Shown: positions 1 to 8,641, counted from the stretch's first letter. The stretch: 64,000 bases of DNA from an uncultured Elusimicrobia bacterium (GCA_903830945.1 CAIKVT010000081.1:1-64000); one strand, 5' to 3'. The notes: a model not told the origin generated them from the sequence alone. Program-made: numbers and translations.

Positions 1-379
1 GAGGCATCGGCCCCCAAGCATTGCGCTGGATGATCCGGCGGGCGACCTCCGATATCAGCCGCCAGCGGTCCCGCTCCTTGCGGGCCCCCTTGAGCTCCTT
101 CTCCAGGCGCTGGACCCGCTCCTGCACCTTCAGGACCTCCGTCGGCGATGGATCCGCCTTCACCCGCTTGGGCCCCGGCGCCTTCGGCTCCAAAGCCCTC
201 AGGCCCGCTTGCCGTACCGCCCGCAGCCACCGGTAGCACAGCTCCCGCGATACCTTCGCCTCTTTGCACAGCCGATTCACCGGGATCTGCCTCGCCAGGC
301 ACAGCAGGACCAGCTCCAAACGCTCCTGTGGGCTCGATAGCTTCGTTCTCTGCAGTTCGTTCATGTTCTGCCCCGACAT
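1..379 (-). CDS. IS-type helix-turn-helix protein (OrfA-like), cut by window edge
   Basis: A minus-strand frame opens with ATG at 379, two codons after an in-frame TAG, and runs off the left edge without a stop (at least 126 residues). A second in-frame ATG at 364 is an alternative start. Residues around 30-60 read as a helix-turn-helix (NRLCKEAKVSRELCYRWLR), followed by a basic proline-rich linker and a charged heptad-like helix (about 85-110). This resembles the first, DNA-binding ORF of two-ORF insertion sequences. The transposase catalytic part would lie beyond the window. The family cannot be named from this piece. The decayed gene beside it (612-1004) fits a mobile-element scar. Confidence 0.6.
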   Translation of the reverse strand, partial: MSGQNMNELQRTKLSSPQERLELVLLCLARQIPVNRLCKEAKVSRELCYRWLRAVRQAGLRALEPKAPGPKRVKADPSPTEVLKVQERVQRLEKELKGARKERDRWRLISEVARRIIQRNAWGPMP

Positions 380-611
380 GCGCTTCTATGCCTGCGGCGG
401 CTAAGCCCGCGGCCGGCGGCTGCGGCAGCTCCGCCGTGGCTGTGCCCACCGATTCTACCTCTTGCGGGGGCGCGTCCCTCAACGAAACCTCCGCATCTTT
501 GGCCACCAACCGCAGCTCCTTGCCCCCGATGTTGCCGATCAGGTACGTAGGTGCCTTGTATTCGCCCAGAGGAGGCCCGCCAGCCTGCACCTTCGCGGTG
601 TTCTCTTCGAC
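380..611. other. Unassigned stretch between IS-like gene and pseudogene
   Basis: No gene can be assigned with confidence. A minus-strand frame starting with ATG at 836 stays open through this stretch to the window edge and reads fairly protein-like between about 600 and 400. However, it is antisense to the recognisable pseudogene in its first part and becomes low-complexity where it overlaps the helix-turn-helix gene. The stretch probably marks the junction where an inserted element replaced the 5' part of the neighbouring pseudogene. Confidence 0.3.
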
Positions 612-1004
612 GAGATGAGATGTTTCCTCGGGAAGCGTCCGGAGGTGGATCGCCTTTGCTTCCCAGAGATCGACGGACGCCAGTTGACCGGCTATGGCTG
701 TATCATTTTCTTGGAGCTTAAGGCCCGCCACGCGCCCTGCGTTCAGGAGTTCATGAGCAGCCTTCGACTTTTTGAACGTGGGACTTCGATGGCTTGTGTC
801 GTCTCGGCGGTGGCTCAACCCTACACGGGGAGCCATCTCTCGTTGTCGCCCAAGGAAAAGGAGCTGATGGGCATCAAGGAGACTTTGGTGCGCCTATGCT
901 TCGGCTTCGAGGATATCGCCGACCTCAAGAGCGACCTGGATCAGGCCTTTAAGAAACTTGGGGCTCTCGCGAAGACATCGAAGGCAGGAATGGCGCTTGC
1001 ATGA
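612..1004 (+). pseudogene. C-terminal remnant of a Cys/Met-metabolism PLP enzyme
   Basis: The plus-strand reading matches the C-terminal third of the cystathionine gamma-synthase / methionine gamma-lyase / O-acetylhomoserine sulfhydrylase family: the FLxxxPEVDRLCFP segment, GYGCIIFLEL (normally GFGxMxSFEL), SSLRLFERGTS, and the closing GIKETLVRLCFGFEDIADL. About nine residues between the first two blocks are missing. The whole N-terminal part with the PLP lysine is absent, and no plausible start or promoter precedes it. It is therefore a decayed gene. The breakpoint near 611 faces the IS-like gene, which suggests disruption by transposition. The identification rests on motif memory, not a search. 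Confidence 0.7.
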
Positions 1005-1019
1005 TTGGCGCAGATTAGG

Positions 1020-1060
1020 CGATCCCCCATCTCCGCATGGCCCGTGCCCATCGGGGATCG
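1020..1060. other. Inverted repeat downstream of nadE
   Basis: CGATCCCC at 1020-1027 pairs with GGGGATCG at 1053-1060 across a 25-base loop. It lies between the 3' end of nadE (minus) and the plus-strand pseudogene, so it could end transcripts from either side. It has no T-run, so a Rho-independent terminator is not established. Confidence 0.25.
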
Positions 1061-1076
1061 GGAGGCACCACAACCG

Positions 1077-2711
1077 TTAAAAACCGCCCCGCGCGATGGG
1101 CATCCTTCTTCCCACCCCGAAGGCCTTGGATGATATCTTGAGGCAGGGCGCGGCCTGGCGCCGCTTGTACTCGTTGCGGTCGATGCGCCGGATCACGTCG
1201 CGCACCAGATCCGCCGAAAATCCTCGCCGCGAGATCTCCGCCGCGCCCCGGCGGCCCTCGATGTAGTCGGTCAGCACAGCGTCGAGCGTTTCATACTCCG
1301 GCAGATCGTCCTGGTCTTTCTGGTCGGGCCGCAGTTCCGCCGACGGCGGCTTGTCGATCGAGCTCTGCGGGATCACCGGCCGCTCCTGGTTGATCCACCG
1401 CGCCAGGGCGTAGACCGTGGTCTTGGGCACATCCGCGATCACGGCCAGGCCTCCGCACATGTCGCCGTAGAGCGTGCAGTAGCCCACGGAAAGCTCGGAC
1501 TTGTTGCCCGTGGATAGGACGATCCCCCCCTCCTTGTTGGAAAGCGCCATCAAAAGGTTGCCTCGGACGCGCGCCTGGATGTTCTGTTCCGCCAACCCCA
1601 CCTCGCCGCCTCCGAAAGGCTTGCCCAAGGTCCGCAGATAAGCCTCGTAGGCTTCGGTGATGGGCAGCTTCAGGAACCGGATGCCCAGACTGCGGGCCAA
1701 GGCCTCGGCGTCATCCACGCTGCCCCGCGATGAGTACAGCGAAGGCATGGCCACGCCCGTCACCGCGCCCGGCCCCAGAGCCTTCACGGCCAGAGCGCAG
1801 ACCACGGCCGAGTCGATTCCCCCGGAAAGGCCGACGAAAGCCTTGTGCATCCCGCACTTGCGCAGGTAATCGTGGATGCCCAGCACCAGAGCCGCCTCCA
1901 CCTCGGCGATGTCCGAGAGCCCATAGGCAGCGGCGGCCTTGGGCAAAGCATCGGTCTCTACCACCACCAGGTCCTCGCTGAAGGACTTGCCGCGCGTCAC
2001 GACCCGGCCGCGGCCGTCCAGGACCAGGCTGTGCCCGTCGAAGATGAGCTCGTCGTTGCCCCCCACCTGGTTGCAGTATAGCAGCGGCTTGCCCGCGCGC
2101 CGGGCGTGCGCGCGCAGGAGCTTCTCGCGCAGGGCGCTTTTGCCACGCTCGAAGGGCGAGGCCGAGAGATTGATGAGCAGGTCCGCCTTGGCGCGGACCT
2201 GCTCTGCCACCGGGTCCGTCCGGTAGAGGCGCCGCGACTCGCCCGGGGCCCGGCTCCAGGCATCCTCGCAGATCGTGATGCCGATGCGCAGCCCGCCGAA
2301 GCGCACCGGGGCGTTGGCCGAGGCGGGCTCGAAATAGCGGCGTTCGTCGAAGACGTCGTAGGTCGGCAGCAGGGTCTTGCCGCGCACGGCCGCGACCTTG
2401 CCTCGGTGCAGCAGGGCGGCGGCGTTCAAGATGGGCTTGCCCACGGGGCGCGGGTTGCGCATTGCGGCGCCTATGACCAGCCCCATCTCGCCCGTGCCGC
2501 GGGCCAGGTCCTTGAGCGCGGCCTCGCCGGCGCGCAGGAAATCCCCGTCCTCCCAGAGGTCGAGCGCCGGGTAGCCTCCCAGGGCCTGCTCCGGGAACAC
2601 CACGAGTTGAGCCCCGGCGTCGCGCGCGCGGGCCGCGCTGTCGCGGATGAGGCGCAGGTTGCCGGGGATATCGCCGACCGTGGTGTCTATCTGGGCTAGG
2701 GCAACGCGCAT
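1077..2711 (-). CDS. nadE: Glutamine-dependent NAD+ synthetase
   Basis: It converts deamido-NAD+ to NAD+ with ATP, using ammonia released from glutamine; this is the last step of NAD synthesis in the cytoplasm. The 544 residues hold two domains. The N-terminal nitrilase-type glutaminase has the triad Glu41 (FPEQ), Lys112 (GKTLLPTYDVFDE) and Cys148 (ITICEDAW). The C-terminal synthetase has the PP-loop SGGIDS (296-301), followed by the STGNKSE and YGDM blocks. Length fits the fused bacterial form. It lies 13 bases after the small gene at 2725-3183 and is probably co-transcribed with it. All catalytic residues are present. Confidence 0.95.
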   Translation of the reverse strand: MRVALAQIDTTVGDIPGNLRLIRDSAARARDAGAQLVVFPEQALGGYPALDLWEDGDFLRAGEAALKDLARGTGEMGLVIGAAMRNPRPVGKPILNAAALLHRGKVAAVRGKTLLPTYDVFDERRYFEPASANAPVRFGGLRIGITICEDAWSRAPGESRRLYRTDPVAEQVRAKADLLINLSASPFERGKSALREKLLRAHARRAGKPLLYCNQVGGNDELIFDGHSLVLDGRGRVVTRGKSFSEDLVVVETDALPKAAAAYGLSDIAEVEAALVLGIHDYLRKCGMHKAFVGLSGGIDSAVVCALAVKALGPGAVTGVAMPSLYSSRGSVDDAEALARSLGIRFLKLPITEAYEAYLRTLGKPFGGGEVGLAEQNIQARVRGNLLMALSNKEGGIVLSTGNKSELSVGYCTLYGDMCGGLAVIADVPKTTVYALARWINQERPVIPQSSIDKPPSAELRPDQKDQDDLPEYETLDAVLTDYIEGRRGAAEISRRGFSADLVRDVIRRIDRNEYKRRQAAPCLKISSKAFGVGRRMPIARGGF

Positions 2712-2724
2712 AACGGCTATCGCC

Positions 2725-3183
2725 TCAGGGGCGGCGGTCTTCGGCGGCCCTGGCCAAGAGTCCGTCGAAGACTTCCCCGGTCCCCATAAAGTTTCTCTCC
2801 AGAGCTTCGCGGATGTCGGCCCGCAGGTCCGGATGCCCCAGGATGGAGACCGCGACGATCGCCTCCATGGCCCAGGTCATCATCTCGGAGGGGTCGAGGT
2901 GGGTTTCCTGGGCGAGGTGCGCCATGGATTTGACCAGTTCGACCGAGGTCGCCACCAAGTCCTTATCGATGATGAGCATTCCGGACATGATTCCCCGGCA
3001 GATTCCCATGACCGTGAGATGCGGGTCCTGGCGGCGGCTCGTCTTGGTCACTCCCGCCACGATGATCTTGCTGGCGATATCCGCCGCAGCCGCGGCCGCG
3101 GTCTCGGCGGGGCTCTCCTTGAGCTGGCTCTTGATGATCTCTCTGGTCAGTTTTTCAAAATTGTCGGTATCGGGTGCGGCCAT
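2725..3183 (-). CDS. Conserved-looking hypothetical protein upstream of nadE
   Basis: A 152-residue soluble, mostly helical protein of unknown function, with an Ala-rich segment near residues 28-40 and acidic helices. It has no signal peptide or membrane segment. The ATG at 3183 is preferred over TTG at 3201, because a TATAAT hexamer occupies 3195-3190 and would place transcription start at or beside the ATG. The message would then be leaderless and the upstream TTG codons untranscribed. It precedes nadE by 13 bases, so the pair likely forms an operon. I do not recognise a family. Confidence 0.75.
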   Translation of the reverse strand: MAAPDTDNFEKLTREIIKSQLKESPAETAAAAAADIASKIIVAGVTKTSRRQDPHLTVMGICRGIMSGMLIIDKDLVATSVELVKSMAHLAQETHLDPSEMMTWAMEAIVAVSILGHPDLRADIREALERNFMGTGEVFDGLLARAAEDRRP

Positions 3184-3189
3184 GAGCGG

Positions 3190-3195
3190 ATTATA
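3190..3195 (-). promoter_or_regulatory. -10 element (TATAAT) adjoining the start codon at 3183
   Basis: A perfect TATAAT lies six bases upstream of the ATG. No good -35 hexamer is found 17 bases further up (ATTATA at that position), so the promoter is only partly supported. If used, the mRNA would start at about the A of ATG. Confidence 0.4.
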
Positions 3196-3420
3196 CAACA
3201 AAAGATTTGATTTATAATCCGTCTAAAGCCGGCCCGTTATTTAGAGAAGAAGACATGAGCGGCCTCGCGCCCCAGCCTTGTCGCCGGGAACGTCATCATC
3301 CTGGTCGTGGCGGCTCGCCTAGAGCTGAGTCGCGACACCGACCTCTGGATGGGACTGCCGTCCCCGGTGCCGGCGGCCTGCGCGGCCCGCGGCGTTGTAT
3401 TTCGTAAGCCCGCTGGTGAG

Positions 3421-4311
3421 CTAAAAACCTTCGCGGCAGCTCGGGTCCATGGCGTCGAAGAGGACCAGCTTCGGGCCGGCGCTGCGCAGGGAAAAGCCCC
3501 AGCGCTCCTCGCCCCATAGCGGCGGGCTGGGCGTGTAAGCGAGGAGGAACGGGCTGCCCTGGCCGCCCGGGTCGTAGGCCACGAAGCGCAGCAGTGCGGT
3601 TTCCGCCATGAGTTTTTCGGGCATCTCTACGCACTGCGCTATGAGTTTTTCTCCGTCGGCCAGGCGCAGGCAGCGGCGGGACGTTGCGGAGGCCTGGGAA
3701 GTCTCGATGAAGACGAAGGCATCCGCTAGGCCCCGCACCAGCAGTCGCGCGCCGAAGTCTATCTTCATCTGGACCTGCTCGGCTCCGGGGTACTGCTGGA
3801 TCAGGGGGCTTGGGTGGTCGTCGGAAGAGAAATGGAAGGCGCCGCTTTTGATGTCCGCGATCTCTGAGGACTTGATCGCGTCGCTCAGCCTGGAATATGT
3901 CCCCTCGTTGACCTCATTGGGAAGGATGAGATATTTAGCCTGGGACCCGTGGAGCTTGAAGCCTGCTTTGACCCTGACGGCGATGATGGGCGACCCGACG
4001 GCGCTGCGCGGCCCTTTGAGCAGGGCCGCGCGTAGTTTGACGGGCCTATTCTTCCGGCAGGCGCCGCCGTAAGTGGCCGAAGCCCGGGCCACGGTGAAGA
4101 TTGCCGAGCCTTGGCTGCCTACGACCAGGAAGCGGTCTTCCAGGTCCAGGCGCGACGCCTTGTTGGATTTGAGCGGCTTGGGGGCCTTGTCGAAGATGAC
4201 CCACTGTCCGGCGGTCTCGTAGACCGGATAGATGCCCTTGGATCCGTAGGATTGCTGAGCCCGAGCGGGTGTAGCGCAGACCAGCGCCAAGGCTGCGAGT
4301 AATGCGCGCAT
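3421..4311 (-). CDS. Secreted protein of unknown function
   Basis: Starting at ATG 4311, the 296-residue product begins with a clear signal peptide (MRALLAALALVCATPARA, cleavage about residue 18). The mature part is beta-rich with several cysteines and no membrane segment, so it is probably periplasmic. A longer frame to 4458 exists, but it would run antisense-like through the neighbour and bury the signal peptide. No Shine-Dalgarno is evident. It lies directly downstream of the Trp-rich exported protein on the same strand (28-base gap), so the two may be expressed together. No family recognised. Confidence 0.75.
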   Translation of the reverse strand: MRALLAALALVCATPARAQQSYGSKGIYPVYETAGQWVIFDKAPKPLKSNKASRLDLEDRFLVVGSQGSAIFTVARASATYGGACRKNRPVKLRAALLKGPRSAVGSPIIAVRVKAGFKLHGSQAKYLILPNEVNEGTYSRLSDAIKSSEIADIKSGAFHFSSDDHPSPLIQQYPGAEQVQMKIDFGARLLVRGLADAFVFIETSQASATSRRCLRLADGEKLIAQCVEMPEKLMAETALLRFVAYDPGGQGSPFLLAYTPSPPLWGEERWGFSLRSAGPKLVLFDAMDPSCREGF

Positions 4312-4339
4312 GTTTTTTAGGATACAAAAAAATGATGGT

Positions 4340-5755
4340 CTAAGGGGGCAGTGAGAGGGCGCGCGGCGCATGAGGCTTGATTTTGGCCGGCATCTGGGCT
4401 TCTGTCCAGCGTTCCAGGACCGCTCCGCTGCGGGCGTCGAAGAGCCAGGCCCCGTCACCTGGCGTGATCATGGCCACGCGCTGGCCGTCCGCGCTGTATT
4501 CCATCTGCGTCCCGGTCCCGGGATGGATGAGTCCCTCGGCGCGGCGCTCTCCGAAGAGACGGTAGCCCCAGACCTCGCCTTCATGAAGCATGAACCAGAT
4601 GCCGTCGCTGCGCCACCACCAGTGCTCCTTGTGCCAGAGCCAAGTGGGCTCCTGGGGCGAAGTCCAGGCCCACCAGTTCTGACCGGACTTCTTGAGCCAA
4701 AGCCAGCCGCCGTCATGCTGGAGGCCCCAGGCTTGTCCCTCATGGTAAGCAGGTTCGGGCCCGTAGTGCCAATGCCGACCAGGCTTGTGGCAGTCCGCGG
4801 CTGCCTTGCCCGGAGGCCGCAGCGCTTCGAGCGCTTTGACGTCCGCGGCAGATAGGCTCATGGGTTTTCCGTCGGGACCTGCCTTGGGAATGTCATGGGC
4901 CAGGCGGCTGAAGTCCGGCGCATTGAGCTTGGTCTTCGGCGGTCGGATGGCGTTAATGCCCAGGACTTTGGACAACAAGACAGGGCGCAGCCGCGGCGGT
5001 TTGAGGGCTTTGTTCTTGGGTTCGGCATTGATCTTGTGCTCAGCCTTGGCCCGGGAACCGGTCTCGGTCCGCATGAAGCGGCCCTGCTGTATGCCCGGTG
5101 TGCGGCCAAGCGAGGCGGTCATATTCCGCCCTGTCTGATGGATGGGGACGTGCGGTGTTTTTTTCGTCTCCGTTGTGGAGGTTCGGTCAGCGCGCATGCG
5201 GCGCTGCAGGTCTGCTATCCGGCGCGGGGCTTTTTGGGGAGAGAATGCCCTGCCGGATCCGGCATCGGTCCGTAAAAACCTGCCAAAATTTTTCTGGGTC
5301 GAGGCTTGCTCCCCGCCGCCTTTAGAAGCGCGGTGGTATGTTGTCGGGAGAGTCGGTGGGACGGGTACGGCCGTCGTTTCTCGATTCGTCAATCCCCAAT
5401 AGGCGCGCCAGGGCGCCTGGCTCAAATCTCTTCCGGTCGAGTCCGCGCGCCAGGACACGTCTGCGACCGCATCGCGGACCGTCTCGCCGGCGGAATCGGG
5501 TCGTGTTCGATCTTCATTTGGCGCCTCGTCCGAGGATTGTTCCTGAGCCGTATCTGTTGGCTCGGTCCGGCTCGTGGGTGCCGTCGCGGAGGCCGTCAGG
5601 CCGGCTGATGCGGAGGCGAAGTCAGGCGTCTGCGGATCGATCAACGGGCTCAGCCTGGGGATGTCCTGGGTCGGCCAGAATAGTGCCCCCGCCACGGCGC
5701 CGAGGCAGGCGACGCAGGCCGATGACCAGATGAGACGAGGGGTTGGCCGCAGCAT
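4340..5755 (-). CDS. Membrane-anchored protein with Trp-rich C-terminal region
   Basis: Starting at ATG 5755, the 471-residue product has an N-terminal hydrophobic helix (about residues 9-27), then a long low-complexity Ser/Thr/Pro/Arg stretch to about residue 300. The C-terminal part, about residues 330-450, is packed with tryptophan, including repeated WxW patterns and the run WWW. Two near-copies of a short motif, RFLRTDAGSGRA and RFMRTETGSRAK, occur in the linker. The layout suggests a periplasmic stalk ending in an aromatic domain that could bind glycan or peptide. That is inference. It is transcribed divergently from the coiled-coil gene at 5906. Confidence 0.75.
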   Translation of the reverse strand: MLRPTPRLIWSSACVACLGAVAGALFWPTQDIPRLSPLIDPQTPDFASASAGLTASATAPTSRTEPTDTAQEQSSDEAPNEDRTRPDSAGETVRDAVADVSWRADSTGRDLSQAPWRAYWGLTNRETTAVPVPPTLPTTYHRASKGGGEQASTQKNFGRFLRTDAGSGRAFSPQKAPRRIADLQRRMRADRTSTTETKKTPHVPIHQTGRNMTASLGRTPGIQQGRFMRTETGSRAKAEHKINAEPKNKALKPPRLRPVLLSKVLGINAIRPPKTKLNAPDFSRLAHDIPKAGPDGKPMSLSAADVKALEALRPPGKAAADCHKPGRHWHYGPEPAYHEGQAWGLQHDGGWLWLKKSGQNWWAWTSPQEPTWLWHKEHWWWRSDGIWFMLHEGEVWGYRLFGERRAEGLIHPGTGTQMEYSADGQRVAMITPGDGAWLFDARSGAVLERWTEAQMPAKIKPHAPRALSLPP

Positions 5756-5867
5756 GGTTCCATGGATATCTTGGCGCGGCCGGCCAGGAGTCGGCAGGGT
5801 CCGAGGTCCCAGCAGGACGTAGGTCTCCAGACCCGCCGACCGGGTTGCGGGCCTGGAAAAGGAAGAC

Positions 5868-5896
5868 TTGACGATGTAACAGCCCGTCCGTATACT
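5868..5896 (+). promoter_or_regulatory. Sigma70-type promoter TTGACG-17-TATACT
   Basis: TTGACG (5868-5873), a 17-base spacer and TATACT (5891-5896) form a near-consensus promoter. The ATG of the coiled-coil gene is only nine bases beyond the -10, so transcription would begin within about three bases of it and leave no room for a Shine-Dalgarno sequence. Confidence 0.7.
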
Positions 5897-5905
5897 AAGT
5901 CCGGC

Positions 5906-8497
5906 ATGGAACCTTACCATCTCTGGCGGGAGGAGCACTGCCGCGAAGTTGAAAAGGTCCTCGAGGAGATGCGTGCCGGCAAGGATGATGCGGCGCACGG
6001 CCCCGTGGTGATGAACCTGGCCGACGGGATCATCTTCCCTTCCCAGGTGCAGAAAGCACTGCAGGCGGCCTTGGCCGATGCCGCGGCTCTTAGGGTTCGT
6101 GTCGAGGAGTTAGCCTCCGGGTTTGAAGCCAAGTCTCGAGAGTTGGAGGCGGAGCTGTGTCGCCGCGGCCGCCTCAAGGACCTGGTCATCCAGCTCCATC
6201 TTCAGGAGAGCACCCTTGAGCGCGAGGCCCAGGAGGCTCGTCACGGGGCGCAAGAGAGTATGGATAAATGTGACGGGCTTCAGATCCAGCTAGATGCCAA
6301 GGTCCGCGCTTTTGATCTTCTGCTGGCGCGTCATGACGCCGCGGAGAAGGACTACCTGGAGCGGCTGCAGCGCTTCACGGTCCAGGTCGGAGAGCTCGAG
6401 ATCGCGCTCGATGATGCGCGTCGGAGGACTGCCGGGGTGGACGCGCTTGAGGCGGGCCATCGGCGCCAGCTCCAGGAGGCCGCCGCGGCGACTGAGGAGC
6501 ACGTCGAAAAGCTCGAGCGGCTCCATCAATCGAGTGTCAAGCAGTGGGAGACGGACCGCTTGGAACTGCAGCGCCGGCTCGATGAGTCCTGTCTGGTTAA
6601 GGAGAGCCTGGAGACCCATCTGGAGGGCGCGGCCCGGCAGAACGACGAATTGCGCCAGCAGGCGGCTCAGGCGCACCGCGAAGCCCTCAATGTCGAGGAT
6701 GAGGTGGCGCAGCGGACCATCGAGAAAGTGCGCGCGTTGCAGGCGGAGCGGCTGTGTCTGCAGGAGGAGGCGGGGCAAGCCCAGCGTGAGTCCGCGGCGC
6801 GCCGGGCCGAGGCCGACAAGCTTCTGGCCGAGGCGCGCCGCCGTGAGGCGGCCGCCGAGAAAGCGATCCTCGACGCCCGTCAGGTGAGGTCCTCGGCCGT
6901 TGATGTCGCCAAGACCCTGCGCCTTGAGAAGGAACGGCTGCGCCAACTCACCGCGTCCCAGGCCGCGCTGACCGGGGAACGCGATCTCCTGGCTGCGGAG
7001 CTCGGGGCACAGAGGCAGGACGCCATCCAGGATCAGGATCGCATCGCGAGTCTGCGCACACAGCTCGACGAGGCGGAGCGTCGCCGCGATGAGAGCGAAC
7101 AGGCGCGGTCTCAGTTGGAAGAATCGGTCCAGTGTCTGAGCGCAGCCGCGGAGAGGCTCCAAAGTGAACTGGCCGAGAGATCGGCGGCGGTCGAGGCCCT
7201 GGATGAACTCAGGGCTGAGCTCGCTGCCAAGGACGCCGAAGCGCGTCAGGCCCGCGCGTTTCTCGAGGCCGCGGTCCGGGAATCAGCCGAGGCCAAAGCC
7301 GAGTCACAGCGCCGGCTCGATAATGCCGAGGCTCTTCAACGTGAAGCCAACGAAACCATGGACGCGGCCGTCGAGTTCAGGAGCCAGGCGCATCTGCGCC
7401 TGGAAGTCGAGCGCGAGAAGCTGCAAGTCGAGGTCACGGTTCGCGCCGCTGCCGAACAGGCCAGACTCAGTGCGCTCACCCAGGCTCTTCAGAGTTTGGA
7501 GGGTATGCGCGCGGAGCAGTCGGCCGAGCGCTCCCGCATCCTGCGGGAGGTCCATGAGGAACTCTCGCTTGCCGAGACTGCTATCGCGGTTGCGCCGTTG
7601 GTCTCCCCTCAAGCCCCGCCGCCGCTGGCATCCGCGTTGTTGTCGCGAGGACCGGCTCCGATTCTGGTGCGTGCGCCGGAGTCCCAGCCGCGGCGCCGGG
7701 ACCGGATTCGGAACTGGTCCGGTGTCGCGGCCGTGGTCCTGCTGTCGGGGTGCTGGCTTTGGAAGTCCCTGGCCACAGCCGGGCGGGACTATCCCATTCC
7801 TTTCGTCTGGCCCGGGGCCATGGCATGGCAGGGGGACGTGCTGTGGGTCGCTGACCCGCAAGCCCAGGCCCTGCATAGGTTCAGGCTGGAATCAGGACAC
7901 TTGCGGGATGACCGTAGTTTTTCCCTGCCCGGATTGCGCATCGTCGGCCTGGCCGCGGCTGGGGCGGCGCTTTACGTGGCTGACGCGGGCGCCAATGAGA
8001 TTCAGAAGCGCCGAGTCGACGATGCCCTCACCCTGGAGAAGTCCTGGCCCATGGCGGCTCAGAACATCTCGGCTTTGGCCTGCGACGGCACGAGTCTGTT
8101 CGCAGCTTTCTCCAAGCCGGGGCGCATCCGCCAGTATGCGCTTGATGAGAACCTCTCGGTCGTCAACACCTTCTTCGGCCCGCCGACTCCGGTGGGCATG
8201 GCCGTCGTCGGCGGCGTGCTTTGGGCGGCGGATGGGCAATCGCGTCTTCTCTTGCGCTATAGCGTGGACTCGGCGCTGAGTGTCAGGGACGTTCATGCCG
8301 TGCCGGGCCTCGGACCCGGCGCGCTGTCGGGCTTTACGCTGCGCGGTCGCTCGGCATGGCTCGTCCAGAATGACCGGGCTCTGGTCCTGGAACGACCCAG
8401 GTGGTTGCTGGAGGACCGCGTGCTGGCAGATGTCCCCGTCGATGCGCCGGATGCTTCTTCCCCGTCCGTTCCGGTCGTTCCTCTTTCGGGGTCCTGA
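5906..8497 (+). CDS. Long coiled-coil membrane protein with propeller-like C-terminal domain
   Basis: Starting at ATG 5906 (863 residues), about residues 50-560 are an almost unbroken heptad-rich coiled coil full of Glu, Arg, Ala, Gln and Leu. One membrane helix follows near residues 602-622 (NWSGVAAVVLLSGCWLWKSL). The last about 240 residues contain repeated blade-like units (AWQGDVLWVADPQAQALHRF, GAALYVADAGANEIQKR, GVLWAADGQSRLLLRYS) typical of NHL/YncE-like beta-propellers. The coiled coil should be cytoplasmic and the propeller periplasmic. A longer frame to 5762 is rejected because the promoter lies inside it. The architecture suggests a transmembrane scaffold or sensor. I recognise no named family. 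Confidence 0.8.
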   Translation: MEPYHLWREEHCREVEKVLEEMRAGKDDAAHGPVVMNLADGIIFPSQVQKALQAALADAAALRVRVEELASGFEAKSRELEAELCRRGRLKDLVIQLHLQESTLEREAQEARHGAQESMDKCDGLQIQLDAKVRAFDLLLARHDAAEKDYLERLQRFTVQVGELEIALDDARRRTAGVDALEAGHRRQLQEAAAATEEHVEKLERLHQSSVKQWETDRLELQRRLDESCLVKESLETHLEGAARQNDELRQQAAQAHREALNVEDEVAQRTIEKVRALQAERLCLQEEAGQAQRESAARRAEADKLLAEARRREAAAEKAILDARQVRSSAVDVAKTLRLEKERLRQLTASQAALTGERDLLAAELGAQRQDAIQDQDRIASLRTQLDEAERRRDESEQARSQLEESVQCLSAAAERLQSELAERSAAVEALDELRAELAAKDAEARQARAFLEAAVRESAEAKAESQRRLDNAEALQREANETMDAAVEFRSQAHLRLEVEREKLQVEVTVRAAAEQARLSALTQALQSLEGMRAEQSAERSRILREVHEELSLAETAIAVAPLVSPQAPPPLASALLSRGPAPILVRAPESQPRRRDRIRNWSGVAAVVLLSGCWLWKSLATAGRDYPIPFVWPGAMAWQGDVLWVADPQAQALHRFRLESGHLRDDRSFSLPGLRIVGLAAAGAALYVADAGANEIQKRRVDDALTLEKSWPMAAQNISALACDGTSLFAAFSKPGRIRQYALDENLSVVNTFFGPPTPVGMAVVGGVLWAADGQSRLLLRYSVDSALSVRDVHAVPGLGPGALSGFTLRGRSAWLVQNDRALVLERPRWLLEDRVLADVPVDAPDASSPSVPVVPLSGS

Positions 8498-8539
8498 TCG
8501 GCCGCTTATCGGTTACGGTTATTTCCCTATATAAAGTCC

Positions 8540-8568
8540 TTGGCTGATCCGCTGGAATTTGGTATTAT
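8540..8568 (+). promoter_or_regulatory. Promoter of the rpsB operon, TTGGCT-17-TATTAT
   Basis: TTGGCT (8540-8545), a 17-base spacer and TATTAT (8563-8568) would start transcription near 8575, giving a leader of about 67 bases before rpsB. The leader contains AAGGAG and GGAGGAT ahead of the start. A ribosomal-protein autoregulatory fold is possible but cannot be seen by eye. Confidence 0.6.
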
Positions 8569-8641
8569 CCTGACCTCAGAGGGGCAAGTCAGTCTCGGCT
8601 TGCGTCAATTCAGAAGGAGTCACGGAGGATAAGCACAGCGG

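Noticed and set aside
380-836. Minus-strand frame with ATG at 836 running open to the window edge
   Set aside because: It reads protein-like in places, but its first part is antisense to a clear PLP-enzyme remnant and its last part is a low-complexity shadow of the helix-turn-helix gene. High G+C keeps many frames open here.
3270-3420. Possible remnant of a CDP-alcohol phosphatidyltransferase (WMGLPSPVPAACAA)
   Set aside because: Only one short motif resembles the phosphatidylserine synthase family. There is no start, no catalytic motif and the frame runs into the opposite gene. Too little to call a pseudogene.
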